Below are positions 55,238 through 63,807 of a DNA stretch of 64,000 bases, piece after piece. Each line of letters opens with the position of its first letter. The first letter of the stretch is position 1. A program made the position numbers and the translations under genes. The stretch spans positions 186,001-250,000 of the forward strand of contig CAWFLE010000001.1 of the NCBI GenBank assembly GCA_963816545.1. The letters run 5' to 3'. Under the pieces are notes generated by a model. That model saw nothing but the letters and a program-made list of their open reading frames with translations. It was not told where the DNA came from and searched no databases. The DNA is from Albimonas sp963816545 (GTDB lineage: Bacteria; Pseudomonadota; Alphaproteobacteria; Rhodobacterales; Rhodobacteraceae).

Positions 55238-56572
55238 ATGTCGGACATGGACCACGAGACCGCCTCGCGCATCGACCGGGTGATCGAGGCGGAGCGCCGG
55301 GCCCGGTCCCGCGTCACCGCCTTCGCGGTGTCGGCCGCCCTGGCGTCCATCGCGCCGGTGGTGCTGCTGGTAACCGGCTGGCCGGAGGGGCTCTACTACG
55401 TCGCGCTGATGGGGGTGTTCGGCGGGCTGGTCTGGCTCCAGCATCTCGCGGCCCGACGCTTCGGCGGGGCCGGCCTGCACGCCTACGCCTTCGCCCTGGC
55501 CAACTTCGCGCTGCTGACCTTCACGCTCCTCCACCCCAACCCGTTCGCGGAATTCCCGCTCCCGCCAGCCGTCTCGCTGCGCTTCGGCAACTTCATCTAC
55601 TTCTTCATCATGCTCTCGGCGCTGGCCTTCAGCTTCTCGCCGGCGCTCGTCCTCTGGGGCGGCGTCTGCGCGGCGGTGTGCTGGAACATCGGCCGGCTGT
55701 GGGTCACGAGCCTGCCGGGCGTCGCGCTCGCCAACCAGGGCGGACGCGCCGCGGACGCCGCCGCCTTCCAGCGCTCGATCGAGGAGATGCTGCGCCCTGA
55801 TCGCGTGGATGTCGGCGTCTGGATCCAGGAGACGGCGGTGCTCCTGGTCGTGGCGGGGATGCTCGCGCAGATCGTCTCCGGCTCCCGCCGGCTGATCCGC
55901 AGGCAGGCGGCGCTGGAGCGGCGCGGCGCCAACCTCGCGCGCTACCTTCCCGCCCAGATGGCCGAGCGCATGGCCGAGGCGGACGCCCCCTTCGGCGGCG
56001 ACCGCAAGGCCGTGGCCGCGGTCCTCTTCACCGACGTGGTGGGCTTCACCGGCTGGGCCGAGGGCCGCGACCCCGCCGAGGTCGTGCGCCTCCTGCGCGA
56101 GGTTCACGCCCTGACGGCGGACGAGGTGTTCCGCGCGGGCGGCGTCCTCGACAAGTTCATCGGAGACGGGGCCATGGCAACCTTCGGCGCCGCCTCTCCC
56201 GTCAAGCCCGGGGAGGCCGCGCGGCGGGCGCTCGCCTGCGCCGAGGCGATCCTCGCCGGTCTGCGGGACCTGAACCTGCGCCGGGCGGTCCGGGACGAGG
56301 CCGCGGTCAGGCTCTCGCTCGGCCTGCATCTGGGAGAGGTGGTGGTGGGCGACGTCGGCGCCGCGGGCCGGATGGAACTGGCCTCGGTCGGCGACGCGGT
56401 GAACGTGGCGAGCCGGCTGGAGACGCTGACCCGCGACCTCGGCTGCGCGGCCGCCGCGTCGGACGAGCTGGTGCAGGCCGCGGGCGGCGCGCCCGCCGGC
56501 TGGCGCTTCGCCGGAGACCGCGCCCTGCCCGGCCGCCGCGGCCACGCGCAGGTCTGGACCCGGGACCCATAG
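55238..56572 (+). CDS. Class III adenylate cyclase with N-terminal membrane domain
   Basis: A 444-residue protein. About 200 N-terminal residues form six hydrophobic helices (TAFAVSAALASIAPVVLLVTGW onward), then a short linker and a class III cyclase domain: VAAVLFTDVVGFTGWAEG (metal Asp), FRAGGVLDKFIGDGAMATFG (second metal Asp with the adenine-selecting Lys before FIGDG), LGLHLGEVVVGDVG, and ELASVGDAVNVASRLE with the transition-state Asn and Arg. These residues favour ATP over GTP. It is monocistronic; the signal sensed is unknown. Confidence 0.9.
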   Translation: MSDMDHETASRIDRVIEAERRARSRVTAFAVSAALASIAPVVLLVTGWPEGLYYVALMGVFGGLVWLQHLAARRFGGAGLHAYAFALANFALLTFTLLHPNPFAEFPLPPAVSLRFGNFIYFFIMLSALAFSFSPALVLWGGVCAAVCWNIGRLWVTSLPGVALANQGGRAADAAAFQRSIEEMLRPDRVDVGVWIQETAVLLVVAGMLAQIVSGSRRLIRRQAALERRGANLARYLPAQMAERMAEADAPFGGDRKAVAAVLFTDVVGFTGWAEGRDPAEVVRLLREVHALTADEVFRAGGVLDKFIGDGAMATFGAASPVKPGEAARRALACAEAILAGLRDLNLRRAVRDEAAVRLSLGLHLGEVVVGDVGAAGRMELASVGDAVNVASRLETLTRDLGCAAAASDELVQAAGGAPAGWRFAGDRALPGRRGHAQVWTRDP

Positions 56573-56658
56573 ACTTTCCGTGAGGGCGCCCTTTTCCGGG
56601 TCCGCGACTCGGCCGCCCGCGCTAGCCTGCCTTTCGTCCACGCCGACGGGAGCCCGCC

Positions 56659-57450
56659 ATGATCCTCGCCCGCCTCGCCGCCCTGCTCGCGCCCCTCGCC
56701 CTCGCCGCCCCAGCGGCGGCCTCGGTCTGCCAGTCGGTGGCCATGGACATCCCGAACGCGAAGCTGGTGCGCCTCGCGCAGGCGGAGCCCGAGGGCAAGG
56801 CGACCATCCGCTATGTCGGCCACTCCACCTACCTGATCGAGACCGGCGCCGGCGTGACCATCGCCACCGACTACAGCGGCTGGTCCGGCCCGGTGGAGGT
56901 TCCCACGGTGGTGACCATGAACCACGCCCATTCCACCCACTGGACCCCGAACCCGGACCCTCGCATCCCCCACGTCCTGCGCGGCTGGCCCGACCCCGGG
57001 CAGGAGAAGGCCGACCACTACCAGCAGGTGGAGGACGTGCTGATCCGCAACGTCCCCACCGACATCCGCGCCTGGGGCGGCGGGCGCGAGGAGAACGGCA
57101 ACTCCATCTTCGTGTTCGAGATCGGCGACCTCTGCATCGGCCACCTGGGCCACCTGCACCACAGCCTCGGCCCGGACGACTACGCCGCCATCGGGCGGCT
57201 CGACGTGGTCATGGCCGCGGTGGACGGGGGGGTGACGCTGAACCTGCCGGACATGATCCGGCTGCTGAAGCGGGTCCGCGCCTCGGTGGTGCTGCCGATG
57301 CACTATTGGGGGTATTCGTCGCTCGACCGCTTCCTGACGGGGATGTCCGACGACTTCCGCATCATCTCGTCGGACGTGAACGAAATCACGATCACGCCGC
57401 GGACCCTGCCCTCGACGCCTTCGGTATACGTCCTGCCGCAGGGCGGTTGA
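56659..57450 (+). CDS. Secreted MBL-fold (UlaG-like) metallo-hydrolase
   Basis: A 263-residue protein with signal peptide MILARLAALLAPLALAAPAAA. The beta-lactamase fold is evident from IRYVGHSTYLIETGAGVTIATDYSG, TVVTMNHAHSTHW in place of the first metal motif, CIGHLGHLHHSLG and VLPMHYWGYSS. The usual HxHxDH is HAHSTH here, so the Asp ligand is missing and the metal site may be altered. Substrate unknown. Confidence 0.82.
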   Translation: MILARLAALLAPLALAAPAAASVCQSVAMDIPNAKLVRLAQAEPEGKATIRYVGHSTYLIETGAGVTIATDYSGWSGPVEVPTVVTMNHAHSTHWTPNPDPRIPHVLRGWPDPGQEKADHYQQVEDVLIRNVPTDIRAWGGGREENGNSIFVFEIGDLCIGHLGHLHHSLGPDDYAAIGRLDVVMAAVDGGVTLNLPDMIRLLKRVRASVVLPMHYWGYSSLDRFLTGMSDDFRIISSDVNEITITPRTLPSTPSVYVLPQGG

Positions 57451-57477
57451 GGGGACGCCGAGGCGGCCCCCGAAAGC

Positions 57478-57921
57478 TCAGGCCCGTCGGCGCAGGTGAA
57501 GCCCGCCCAGCGCCCCCGGCAGCGGCGCCGGCGCGGCTGCCTGCCCGACCAGCATGACGTGTCCACCGCCTCCGGCAGCCCGAACTCGTTGGGGTCGAAG
57601 AAGGCCCGGACCGGTCTCTCCCGAGGTCGAACACCATCTCCAGCTTGCGATCCTCGTCCAGCACGAAGGCCATCGAGCCGTTGCCATCGAAGCCCGAGCC
57701 GACCAGCGAGAACGATCCGCCGCCGTAGCTGGAATTCACCGAGATCCCCAGCGGCAGCGTGGCCGAAAGCGATCCGGCGGTCGCCGCCTCGAAGTCCTCG
57801 ACCAGAAGGACGGTCGTATCCGATTCGGACGCAGCGCGGTCGGTTGGACCTGCAGCGCGACTGCAGGCGCAGCGGCGCCGAGCGCCATGGCGGCGACCGC
57901 TGCGAAAGCGACCTACTTCAT
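57478..57921 (-). pseudogene. Degraded VPLPA-CTERM-like secreted protein
   Basis: An ATG at 57921 is followed by AAG and an in-frame TAG, after which the signal-peptide-like VAFAAVAAMALGAAAPAVALQ continues. The mature part TTVLLVEDFEAATAGSLSATLPLGISVNSSYGGGSFSLVG and GNGSMAFVLDEDRKLEMVFDLG sits in another frame. The end VMLVGQAAAPAPLPGALGGLHLRRRA, in a third frame, resembles a sorting tail with a shortened helix. Either several sequence errors or true decay; unlike the other broken genes, this one is not expected to be essential. Confidence 0.5.
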
Positions 57922-58009
57922 GTGATGTTCTTCGGAAGCACGCGCCGATCCCCACACCTGGCGGTTACATCTTCTTGGTGCTGCCCGACGCGAGATCACG
58001 CAATCGGGA

Positions 58010-59806
58010 TCAACCGATGACCACCTCGGTCCGCGCGAAGGCGTCCACGTCCACCAGCCCGAGGTCCGAGATCCGCAGGCTCGGGATCACCACCAGCGCC
58101 AGCAGCGAATGCTGCATGAAGGCGTTGTTCATGCGGCAGCCGCAATCCCGCAGCGCCCGGGCCATGCGCTCGGCCCGCTCCGCCACCTCCTCGGCGGGCG
58201 CGTCGGACATCAGGCCCGCCACGGGCAGGGGCACGCAGGCGATCTCCTCGCCCTCCCGGAACACCGAGACGCCGCCGCCCAGTTCCGCCAGCCGGTTCAC
58301 CGCCCGCGCCATGTCCTCGGCGGACGTTCCCACCACGATGATCTGGTGACTGTCATGGGCGACGGTGGAGGCGACGGCGCAGTTCCCCTCGTAGCCGAAC
58401 CCGCAGACCAGCGCGTTGGCCACGCGGCCCGTGCCGCGATGCCGCTCCACCACCGCGATGCGGCAGACGTCGCCGGGGCAATCCTCGGGCGCCAGCGCCC
58501 CGTCCTGCACCGGCACGTCCGCCTCCAGCGCCTTCGTCGGCGCCTGGTTCTCCACCACCCCGATCACGCGGGCGCGGACGTACTTCCGCCCCTCCGGCGC
58601 CGGGATGCGGAAGTCCTGCTCCCCCAGCGGCCGCTTCAGCCGCACCGTGTCGCGCGCGGCGTCGGGCCACGCGAAACCGGGGCGCGGGGCCTGCATCTCG
58701 CCGGCTTCCGCGATCACCTCGCCCCGGCAGATCACCGTGTCGATGTTGAGCGAGGTCAGCCCGTCCGTCAGCGCCACGTCCGCCCGCCGCCCGGGGGCGA
58801 TGGCGCCCAATTCCCGCTCCATCCCGAAATGGGCGGCGGCGTTGATGGTGCACATCTGCAGCGCCGTCATCGGCCTCAGCCCGCAGGCGATGGCGTGGCG
58901 CAGGACCCGGTTCATGTGCCCCTCGCGCACGAGGGTCGAGGCGTAGCAGTCGTCCGTGCACAGGATGAAGTTGCGCGGGTCGAGCCCGCTTTCGGTCACC
59001 GCCCTGATCTGCTGCTCCACGTCGTGCCAGGCCGAGCCAAGCCGCAGCATCGCCCGCATCCCCTGCCGCACGCGCGCGATGGCGTCCTCGGCCCGCGTGC
59101 CCTCATGGTCGTCGGCCGGACCGCCGGCGACGTAGGCGTGGAAGGGCCGCCCCAGATCGGGCGAGGCGTAGTGGCCCCCGATGGTCCGCCCCGCCGCCAT
59201 GGAGGCGGCGATCTCGCCCATCATCTTCGCGTCGCCCGCGGCCACGCCGGGGAAGTTCATCACCTCCCCCAGCCCCGCGATCCCGGGCCAGGTCATCATC
59301 TGCGCGACCTCGGCGGGCCCCAGCTCGGCGCCCGGCGTCTCCAGCCCCGGCGCCGAGGGCACGCAGGAGGGCGCCTGCATGAACAGGTTGACGGGCTGCA
59401 ACAGCGCCTCGTCATGCATCAGGCGCACGCCCTCCACGCCCAGCACGTTGGCGATCTCGTGCGGGTCGGCGAACATGGTGGTGGTGCCGTGGGGGGCGAC
59501 GGCGCGGACGAACTCGGTGGGGGTGAGCATGCCGGATTCGACATGCATGTGCGCGTCGATCAGGCCGGGGATCATCAGCCGGCCGCGCGCCTCGATCACC
59601 AGCGTCTCCGGGCCGATGTTGGCGGAGGCGTCCGGCCCGCAATAGGCGAAGCGGCCGGCGGCGACGGCGAGATCCGTGTCCGGCAGGAACTCCCCCGAAT
59701 GGACGTTGGCCCAGACGCCGCCGCGGATCACGAGGTCAGCCGGCGCGCGGCCGGCGGCGACCTCCACGAGGCGGGGGGCGGAGTCGGCCCAGGTGGAGAA
59801 GTTCAT
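58010..59806 (-). CDS. ade: Adenine deaminase
   Basis: A 598-residue amidohydrolase that converts adenine to hypoxanthine. It has PADLVIRGGVWANVHSGEFLPDTDLAVAAGRFAYCG, metal ligands in LIDAHMHVESGMLTPTEF, TTTMFADPHEIANVLG, SVPS-like QAPSCVPSAPGLETPGAEL, GGHYASPDL and CTDDCYASTLVREGHM, and the C-terminal VAHDSHQIIVVG. The family length is about 570-600. GGAG lies 7 bases before the ATG at 59806; the longer frame upstream runs into the MFS gene. Confidence 0.94.
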   Translation of the reverse strand: MNFSTWADSAPRLVEVAAGRAPADLVIRGGVWANVHSGEFLPDTDLAVAAGRFAYCGPDASANIGPETLVIEARGRLMIPGLIDAHMHVESGMLTPTEFVRAVAPHGTTTMFADPHEIANVLGVEGVRLMHDEALLQPVNLFMQAPSCVPSAPGLETPGAELGPAEVAQMMTWPGIAGLGEVMNFPGVAAGDAKMMGEIAASMAAGRTIGGHYASPDLGRPFHAYVAGGPADDHEGTRAEDAIARVRQGMRAMLRLGSAWHDVEQQIRAVTESGLDPRNFILCTDDCYASTLVREGHMNRVLRHAIACGLRPMTALQMCTINAAAHFGMERELGAIAPGRRADVALTDGLTSLNIDTVICRGEVIAEAGEMQAPRPGFAWPDAARDTVRLKRPLGEQDFRIPAPEGRKYVRARVIGVVENQAPTKALEADVPVQDGALAPEDCPGDVCRIAVVERHRGTGRVANALVCGFGYEGNCAVASTVAHDSHQIIVVGTSAEDMARAVNRLAELGGGVSVFREGEEIACVPLPVAGLMSDAPAEEVAERAERMARALRDCGCRMNNAFMQHSLLALVVIPSLRISDLGLVDVDAFARTEVVIG

Positions 59807-59896
59807 GGCAGGCTCCGGTGCGGCTTCAGGGCGTCGCGTGAAGGTGGCCCAGGGCCGCGCCCTTTGGCAACAGAGCGCAGCGCGAAGGTCTCGTCC

Positions 59897-59927
59897 CTGC
59901 CGCGCGCCCGCCCGCGGCGCGCGGCAG
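59897..59927 (-). terminator. Terminator of the mobA-MFS unit
   Basis: A perfect 12-bp stem CTGCCGCGCGCC/GGCGCGCGGCAG with a 7-nt loop, 29 bp beyond the MFS stop and before ade. Confidence 0.55.
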
Positions 59928-59955
59928 GCGGAGGCGCGGGTTGCGGGGAGCCGCG

Positions 59956-61128
59956 TCAGGCGATCAGGGGCTTCCCGTCCCAGCGCCGGGCGCCGGTCAG
60001 CGCCAGCGCCAGCGCGCCCGCGGACATGGCCGCGCTGATCCACCACGCCCCCGCGCCGAACAGCGGATAGACCACCGAGGCGAGCGCCATGCTCCCGGCC
60101 ATCAGCAGCCCGCCGGCCATCACCTGCATCACCGCCTGCGCCGCCCCCGCCAGCCGCGCCGGCGCCGCCGCCGAGATGAAGGCGATCGCCCCCAGATGCG
60201 CCGCCGCAAAGGTCAGCGCATGGGACGCCTGCAAAGCCCACAGCCAAGGCCCCGTCGGATCGAAGGTCATCGCCGACCAGCGCACCATCCCCGCCGCCCC
60301 CGCCAGCCCGATGGCCCCCGCGGCGCCAAGCCGCTTCATCAGCCATGGCCCCAGCAGCGCCATCACCACCACCTCCGCCGCCACGCCCGCGGCCCAGAGC
60401 AGGCCGATGGTCTCCTCCGGCACGCCCAGCGTCCGCCACCTGACCGAGCCGTAGACGTAGATCACGCCGTGCGAGCCCTGCGCCAACCCGGTGGCGAGGA
60501 TGAACGGCACGAAGGCCGGATGCGTGGCGATGCGACGGATCTCGTCCATCCCCGGTCGGATCCCGGTCTTCACCCGCCCGCCGCCCGGGTGGGTGAACCC
60601 GAATCCGGCCGCCGCCAGAAGGCAGACGACGATGGCCCAGAGCGCGACCTCGGTCCCGATCCAGCCGATCGCGGCGCCCATGGCGACGTTCATGCCCAGG
60701 AACGCGGCCGAGCCCACCGCGCGGGCATGGGCGTATTCGAACCGGAACTCCCGCGCCGCCGCCGCCCCCAGCGCATCGCCCAGCGGCATCAGCGCCGAGA
60801 ACACCCCCGCCGTCAGCATCGTCAGCCCCAGAAGCGCCGCGTGCGACCCCGCCCCCAGATGCGCGAGGAACAGCAGCGCCCCCGCCCCCGCAGTCAGCGC
60901 CAGCGTCAGCCGCCGCGCCTCGTAGCGGTCCGCGAGCATCGGCAGCCCCAGCCCCAGGATCAGCCGCATGACCACGCCGGCGGAGGAATAGGCCCCGATC
61001 TCACCCTCGCTCAGCCCCCAGTCCGCCAGCCACAGCGGCCAGAACGGCAGGTGCGCCCCCAGCGCGCCGAAGAGCGCCGCATAATAGGCCGAGGTCCGCG
61101 CCAGCGCGGCGGAGAGGCGGAGGGGCAA
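59956..61128 (-). CDS. MFS transporter (3-phenylpropionate permease-like)
   Basis: A permease of about 390 residues resembling the HcaT/MFS_1-like branch: ARTSAYYAALFGALGAHLPFWPLWLADWGLSEGEIGAYSSAGVVMRLILGLGLPMLADRYEARR (helices 1-2 with the loop motif), LAQGSHGVIYVYGSVRWRTLG and ASHALTFAAAHLGAIAFISA in the second half. The substrate is unproven. No ATG fits; a TTG at 61128, 20 bp after the mobA stop, is the best start but has no strong ribosome binding site. Confidence 0.82.
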   Translation of the reverse strand: MPLRLSAALARTSAYYAALFGALGAHLPFWPLWLADWGLSEGEIGAYSSAGVVMRLILGLGLPMLADRYEARRLTLALTAGAGALLFLAHLGAGSHAALLGLTMLTAGVFSALMPLGDALGAAAAREFRFEYAHARAVGSAAFLGMNVAMGAAIGWIGTEVALWAIVVCLLAAAGFGFTHPGGGRVKTGIRPGMDEIRRIATHPAFVPFILATGLAQGSHGVIYVYGSVRWRTLGVPEETIGLLWAAGVAAEVVVMALLGPWLMKRLGAAGAIGLAGAAGMVRWSAMTFDPTGPWLWALQASHALTFAAAHLGAIAFISAAAPARLAGAAQAVMQVMAGGLLMAGSMALASVVYPLFGAGAWWISAAMSAGALALALTGARRWDGKPLIA

Positions 61129-61147
61129 GGCGATGCGTCCGGAAAAC

Positions 61148-61759
61148 TCAGAAGACGGGCCGCTCCTCGGCGGGGGCGACGACGTCCCGCCATAGGCGCT
61201 CGGCCTTCTCGATGTCCAGAGGCGCGTTGACGTTGAAGAACGGGTCGAAAGGCGCGGAGCCGAAGCGGACACGCGCGGCCCCCTGAGCCTCGGCGAAGTC
61301 TCGGACCTTCCGCACCCCTCCCTTCAGCGCCATGCGCAGCGCGGGTGCGAGGTCCGCGTCCCACAGCGCGAACGTCGGATGCAGGCCCGCCTCGGTTTCG
61401 GCCACCGCAATCGGCGCCTCCGCCTCCAGCAGCCGGGCCACGAGGTCCCTCGGCAGGAACGGCGTGTCCCAGGCGGCGGTCGCGACCTTCGGCAGCCCCA
61501 GCGCCGCCGCCGCCTCCATGCCCGCCAGAACGCCCGCGAGCGGCCCTGGCCGGCCTTCCACGGTATCGGGGATCACGTCCAGCCCCCAGGCCGCGAAGCG
61601 CGCAGCCGGGCCGTTGGCGTTGAGCCGCAGCGCCGGGACCTGCGGCGACAGCCGCGCGATCACGTAGGACAGCAGCGCCGAGCGCCCCACCAGCCGCAAC
61701 CCCTTGTCGCCGCCTCCCATCCGCCGCGCCTCCCCACCCGCGAGGATCACGCCGAGCAC
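61148..61759 (-). CDS. mobA: Molybdenum cofactor guanylyltransferase
   Basis: A nucleotidyltransferase of about 203 residues that attaches GMP to molybdopterin. VILAGGEARRMGGGDKGLRLVGRSALL is the family signature (GTP binding), followed by LDVIPDTVEGRPGPLAGVLAGMEAAAALG, VATAAWDTPFLPRDLV and FFNVNAPLDIEKAERL. The start is uncertain: GTG at 61759 (or 61750) gives a normal length, while the frame stays open further upstream. It implies molybdoenzymes elsewhere in the genome; none is in this window. Confidence 0.85.
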   Translation of the reverse strand: MLGVILAGGEARRMGGGDKGLRLVGRSALLSYVIARLSPQVPALRLNANGPAARFAAWGLDVIPDTVEGRPGPLAGVLAGMEAAAALGLPKVATAAWDTPFLPRDLVARLLEAEAPIAVAETEAGLHPTFALWDADLAPALRMALKGGVRKVRDFAEAQGAARVRFGSAPFDPFFNVNAPLDIEKAERLWRDVVAPAEERPVF

Positions 61760-62073
61760 GCCGGCGGCGAGACCGGAAGGGGAGGGTGCGGAACGAGTCA
61801 GGAGGACCTCCGGAGGCGGCCGAACATCAACGGGACCATCATCCAACGGCTCGCCGAGGTCCACAGGAAAGGAAGGATCGTGGGCGCGATCACGGTTGTC
61901 GAGCCGCCCCCGGCCGTGGCTTCCCGGGCTCACTGCCGGCAACGCGGCTTCTTCGTCAGGGTCGATGATCGCGAAGGTGACCTGAGGGACCGCTTCCGCC
62001 GCCTCAAGAGCCTGAGCGCACCTCCCACGATTGATGATTTGCGCGGCGCAGCAAGGGGAGTTAAGGGATCCTG
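61760..62073. other. Gene-poor spacer between mobA and azlC
   Basis: 314 bp. The mobA frame extends into it without conserved sequence. A plus-strand frame reads NINGTIIQRLAEVHRKGRIVGAI and then FFVRVDDREGDLRDRF up to a stop at 62074. It looks somewhat protein-like but has no start with a ribosome binding site and no family I recognise. It could be a gene remnant. Confidence 0.35.
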
Positions 62074-62820
62074 ATGAAACCGCACCCCGAGGGACCGATG
62101 GGCCGGACCGAGGCCCCCTCCACGGCGCGCGCCTACCGCGCGGGCTTCGTCGACGGCCTTCCCTTCATCATTGCGATCATCCCCTTCGGAATGCTGTTCG
62201 GCGTGGTGGCGACCGAGGCCGGGCTCGACATCGTGCGCACCATGGTGATGACCACCTTCATCATCGCCGGCGCCTCCCAGTTCGCGGTGGTGCAGCTGCT
62301 GCAGGACGGCGCGCCGGCTCTGATCGCGCTCGCCGCGGCGCTGGCGGTGAACCTCCGGATGGCGATGTATTCGGCCTCGCTCGCGCCGCATCTGGGCAAG
62401 GCGCCGCTGTGGCTGCGGCTGATCCTCGGCTACTTCGTGGTGGATCAGGTCTACGGGCTGGCGATCCGGCGCTACCAGGACCACCCGCACATGACCCTGC
62501 GGGAGAAGGTGGCCTACTTCCTCGGCTCCGCGTCGCCCGTCTGCCCGCTTTGGATCGCGGCCACCTACCTCGGAGCCCGCATGGGCTCCGGCGTGCCCGA
62601 GGAATGGGCCATCGACTTCGCGGCCCCCGTGACCTTCATCGCCATCGCGGCCCCGATGCTGCGCGGCACGCCCCACTTCGCCGCCGCCTTCGTGGCCATC
62701 ATGGCGGCGCTCGCCTTCGCATGGATGCCCTGGAGCCTCGGACTCCTGATCGCCTCCGGGCTGGGCATGGCCACCGGCGCCTGGGTCGAGGTCCAGGTGG
62801 CGCGGAGGGCGGCCGCATGA
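62074..62820 (+). CDS. azlC: AzlC-family branched-chain amino acid exporter, large subunit
   Basis: A 248-residue membrane protein: YRAGFVDGLPFIIAIIPFGMLFGVVATEAGL, MTTFIIAGASQFAVVQLLQDGAP and NLRMAMYSASLAPHLG are characteristic of AzlC. With AzlD it exports branched-chain amino acids. GTTAAGGGATCCTG precedes the ATG at 62074. The stop overlaps the azlD start (ATGA). Confidence 0.92.
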   Translation: MKPHPEGPMGRTEAPSTARAYRAGFVDGLPFIIAIIPFGMLFGVVATEAGLDIVRTMVMTTFIIAGASQFAVVQLLQDGAPALIALAAALAVNLRMAMYSASLAPHLGKAPLWLRLILGYFVVDQVYGLAIRRYQDHPHMTLREKVAYFLGSASPVCPLWIAATYLGARMGSGVPEEWAIDFAAPVTFIAIAAPMLRGTPHFAAAFVAIMAALAFAWMPWSLGLLIASGLGMATGAWVEVQVARRAAA

Positions 62821-63155
62821 CCTATCTCGGCGGACTGAGCGGCGAGGGGCTCTGGGCGGTGATCCTCGCTTTGGGCGTGGGCACGTACCTGATCCGCGCC
62901 TCCTTCGTGGTCTTCGCCGGCGGGCGCGAGTTCCCGGAATGGGCGATGCGCCTCCTGCGCTACGTGCCTGTGACGGTCCTGCCCGCCCTCGTCGCCCCCA
63001 TGATCGTCTGGCCCCGCGCCACGGGGGGCGAGACCGATCCCGCCCGCCTCGCGGCCGCGCTCGCCGCGCTGGCGGTCGGCGCGGTCTTCCGGTCGATGCT
63101 GGGCGCCATCGTCGCGGGGATGGGCACGCTCTACGCTGTGGGCTGGCTCCTCTGA
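62817..63155 (+). CDS. azlD: AzlD-domain protein, small subunit of the AzlCD exporter
   Basis: A 112-residue membrane protein with four helices: LALGVGTYLIRASFVVFAGGREFPEWAMRLLRYVPVTVLPALVAPMIVWP and AALAALAVGAVFRSMLGAIVAGMGTLYAVGWL. It is typical of AzlD and translationally coupled to azlC. Confidence 0.92.
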   Translation: MTYLGGLSGEGLWAVILALGVGTYLIRASFVVFAGGREFPEWAMRLLRYVPVTVLPALVAPMIVWPRATGGETDPARLAAALAALAVGAVFRSMLGAIVAGMGTLYAVGWLL

Positions 63156-63171
63156 GGGGAGCGCCTTCGGC

Positions 63172-63186
63172 GGGGCATCGAGCCCC
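63172..63186. repeat. Short repeat module A hairpin after azlD
   Basis: GGGGC-ATCGA-GCCCC has the same loop as the longer module A hairpins, in the 64-bp gap between convergent azlD and the Lrp-type gene. Confidence 0.45.
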
Positions 63187-63219
63187 TTGAAGGCGGTCGG
63201 GCCGCGCCCTCCGGCGCCT

Positions 63220-63717
63220 CTAGTCCAGCGGCAGCGCGGTGGTGGAGCGGACGACCTTCAGCGAGAAGCTCGAATGCATCTGCGCGACCCCGGGAAGCTG
63301 GGCCAGCGCCTCGCGATGGATGCGGGCGAAATCCTCCGGGTCCCGCGCCGCCACCTTCAGCAGGTAGTCCGCCGTCCCCGCCATGAGGTGGCACTCCAGC
63401 ACGTCCGGCAGGCGCGCGACCGCGGCCTCGAACGCCTCCAGCATCGCGGTGGTCTGGCCCCGCAGCGTGATCTCCACGAAGATCGTGGATCGCCGCCCCG
63501 CCGCGTGCGGGTCCAGCAGCGCGGCATAGCCCCGGATCACGCCCCCCGCCTCAAGCCGCGCCACCCGCCGGTGGCAGGCCGAGGGCGAGAGATGCACGCG
63601 CTCCGCAAGATCGGAATTGGGCAGCCGTCCCTCCCGCTGGAGGACCGTCAGGATGGCTCGATCCATCGCGTCAAGCGCAAGAGGCTTCGAAGGTTGCGGG
63701 CTCATGCGCTCGTTCAT
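63220..63717 (-). CDS. Lrp/AsnC-family regulator of alanine dehydrogenase (AldR-like)
   Basis: A 165-residue Lrp-type regulator. The helix-turn-helix is LDAMDRAILTVLQREGRLPNSDLAERVHLSPSACHRRVARLEAGGVIRGYAALLDPHAAG, and the RAM/ligand-binding domain includes VLECHLMAGTADYLLKVAARDPEDFARIHREALAQLPGVAQMHSSFSLKVV. It is divergent from ald, so it probably controls it. ATG at 63717, or 63705. Confidence 0.92.
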   Translation of the reverse strand: MNERMSPQPSKPLALDAMDRAILTVLQREGRLPNSDLAERVHLSPSACHRRVARLEAGGVIRGYAALLDPHAAGRRSTIFVEITLRGQTTAMLEAFEAAVARLPDVLECHLMAGTADYLLKVAARDPEDFARIHREALAQLPGVAQMHSSFSLKVVRSTTALPLD

Positions 63718-63754
63718 TGCATGTTTCGGCGGTGCAGCGCGAGGTCTTTGCATG
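63717..63754. promoter_or_regulatory. TTGCATG direct repeats between the Lrp-type gene and ald
   Basis: TTGCATG occurs at 63717-63723 and again at 63748-63754, 31 bp apart (about three helical turns), in the divergent spacer. This would suit an Lrp-type octamer wrapping its control region. Confidence 0.35.
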
Positions 63755-63807
63755 ATGTTGCCCCCACGTCGGCTGTAGAATTCGAGCCGTCGGCAAGGGA
63801 GGACGCA

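Noticed and set aside
61800..62074. A possible small plus-strand gene (NINGTIIQRLAEV...RDRFRRL)
   Set aside because: No start codon with a ribosome binding site, no recognised family, and codon use unlike neighbouring genes; kept only as a spacer note.
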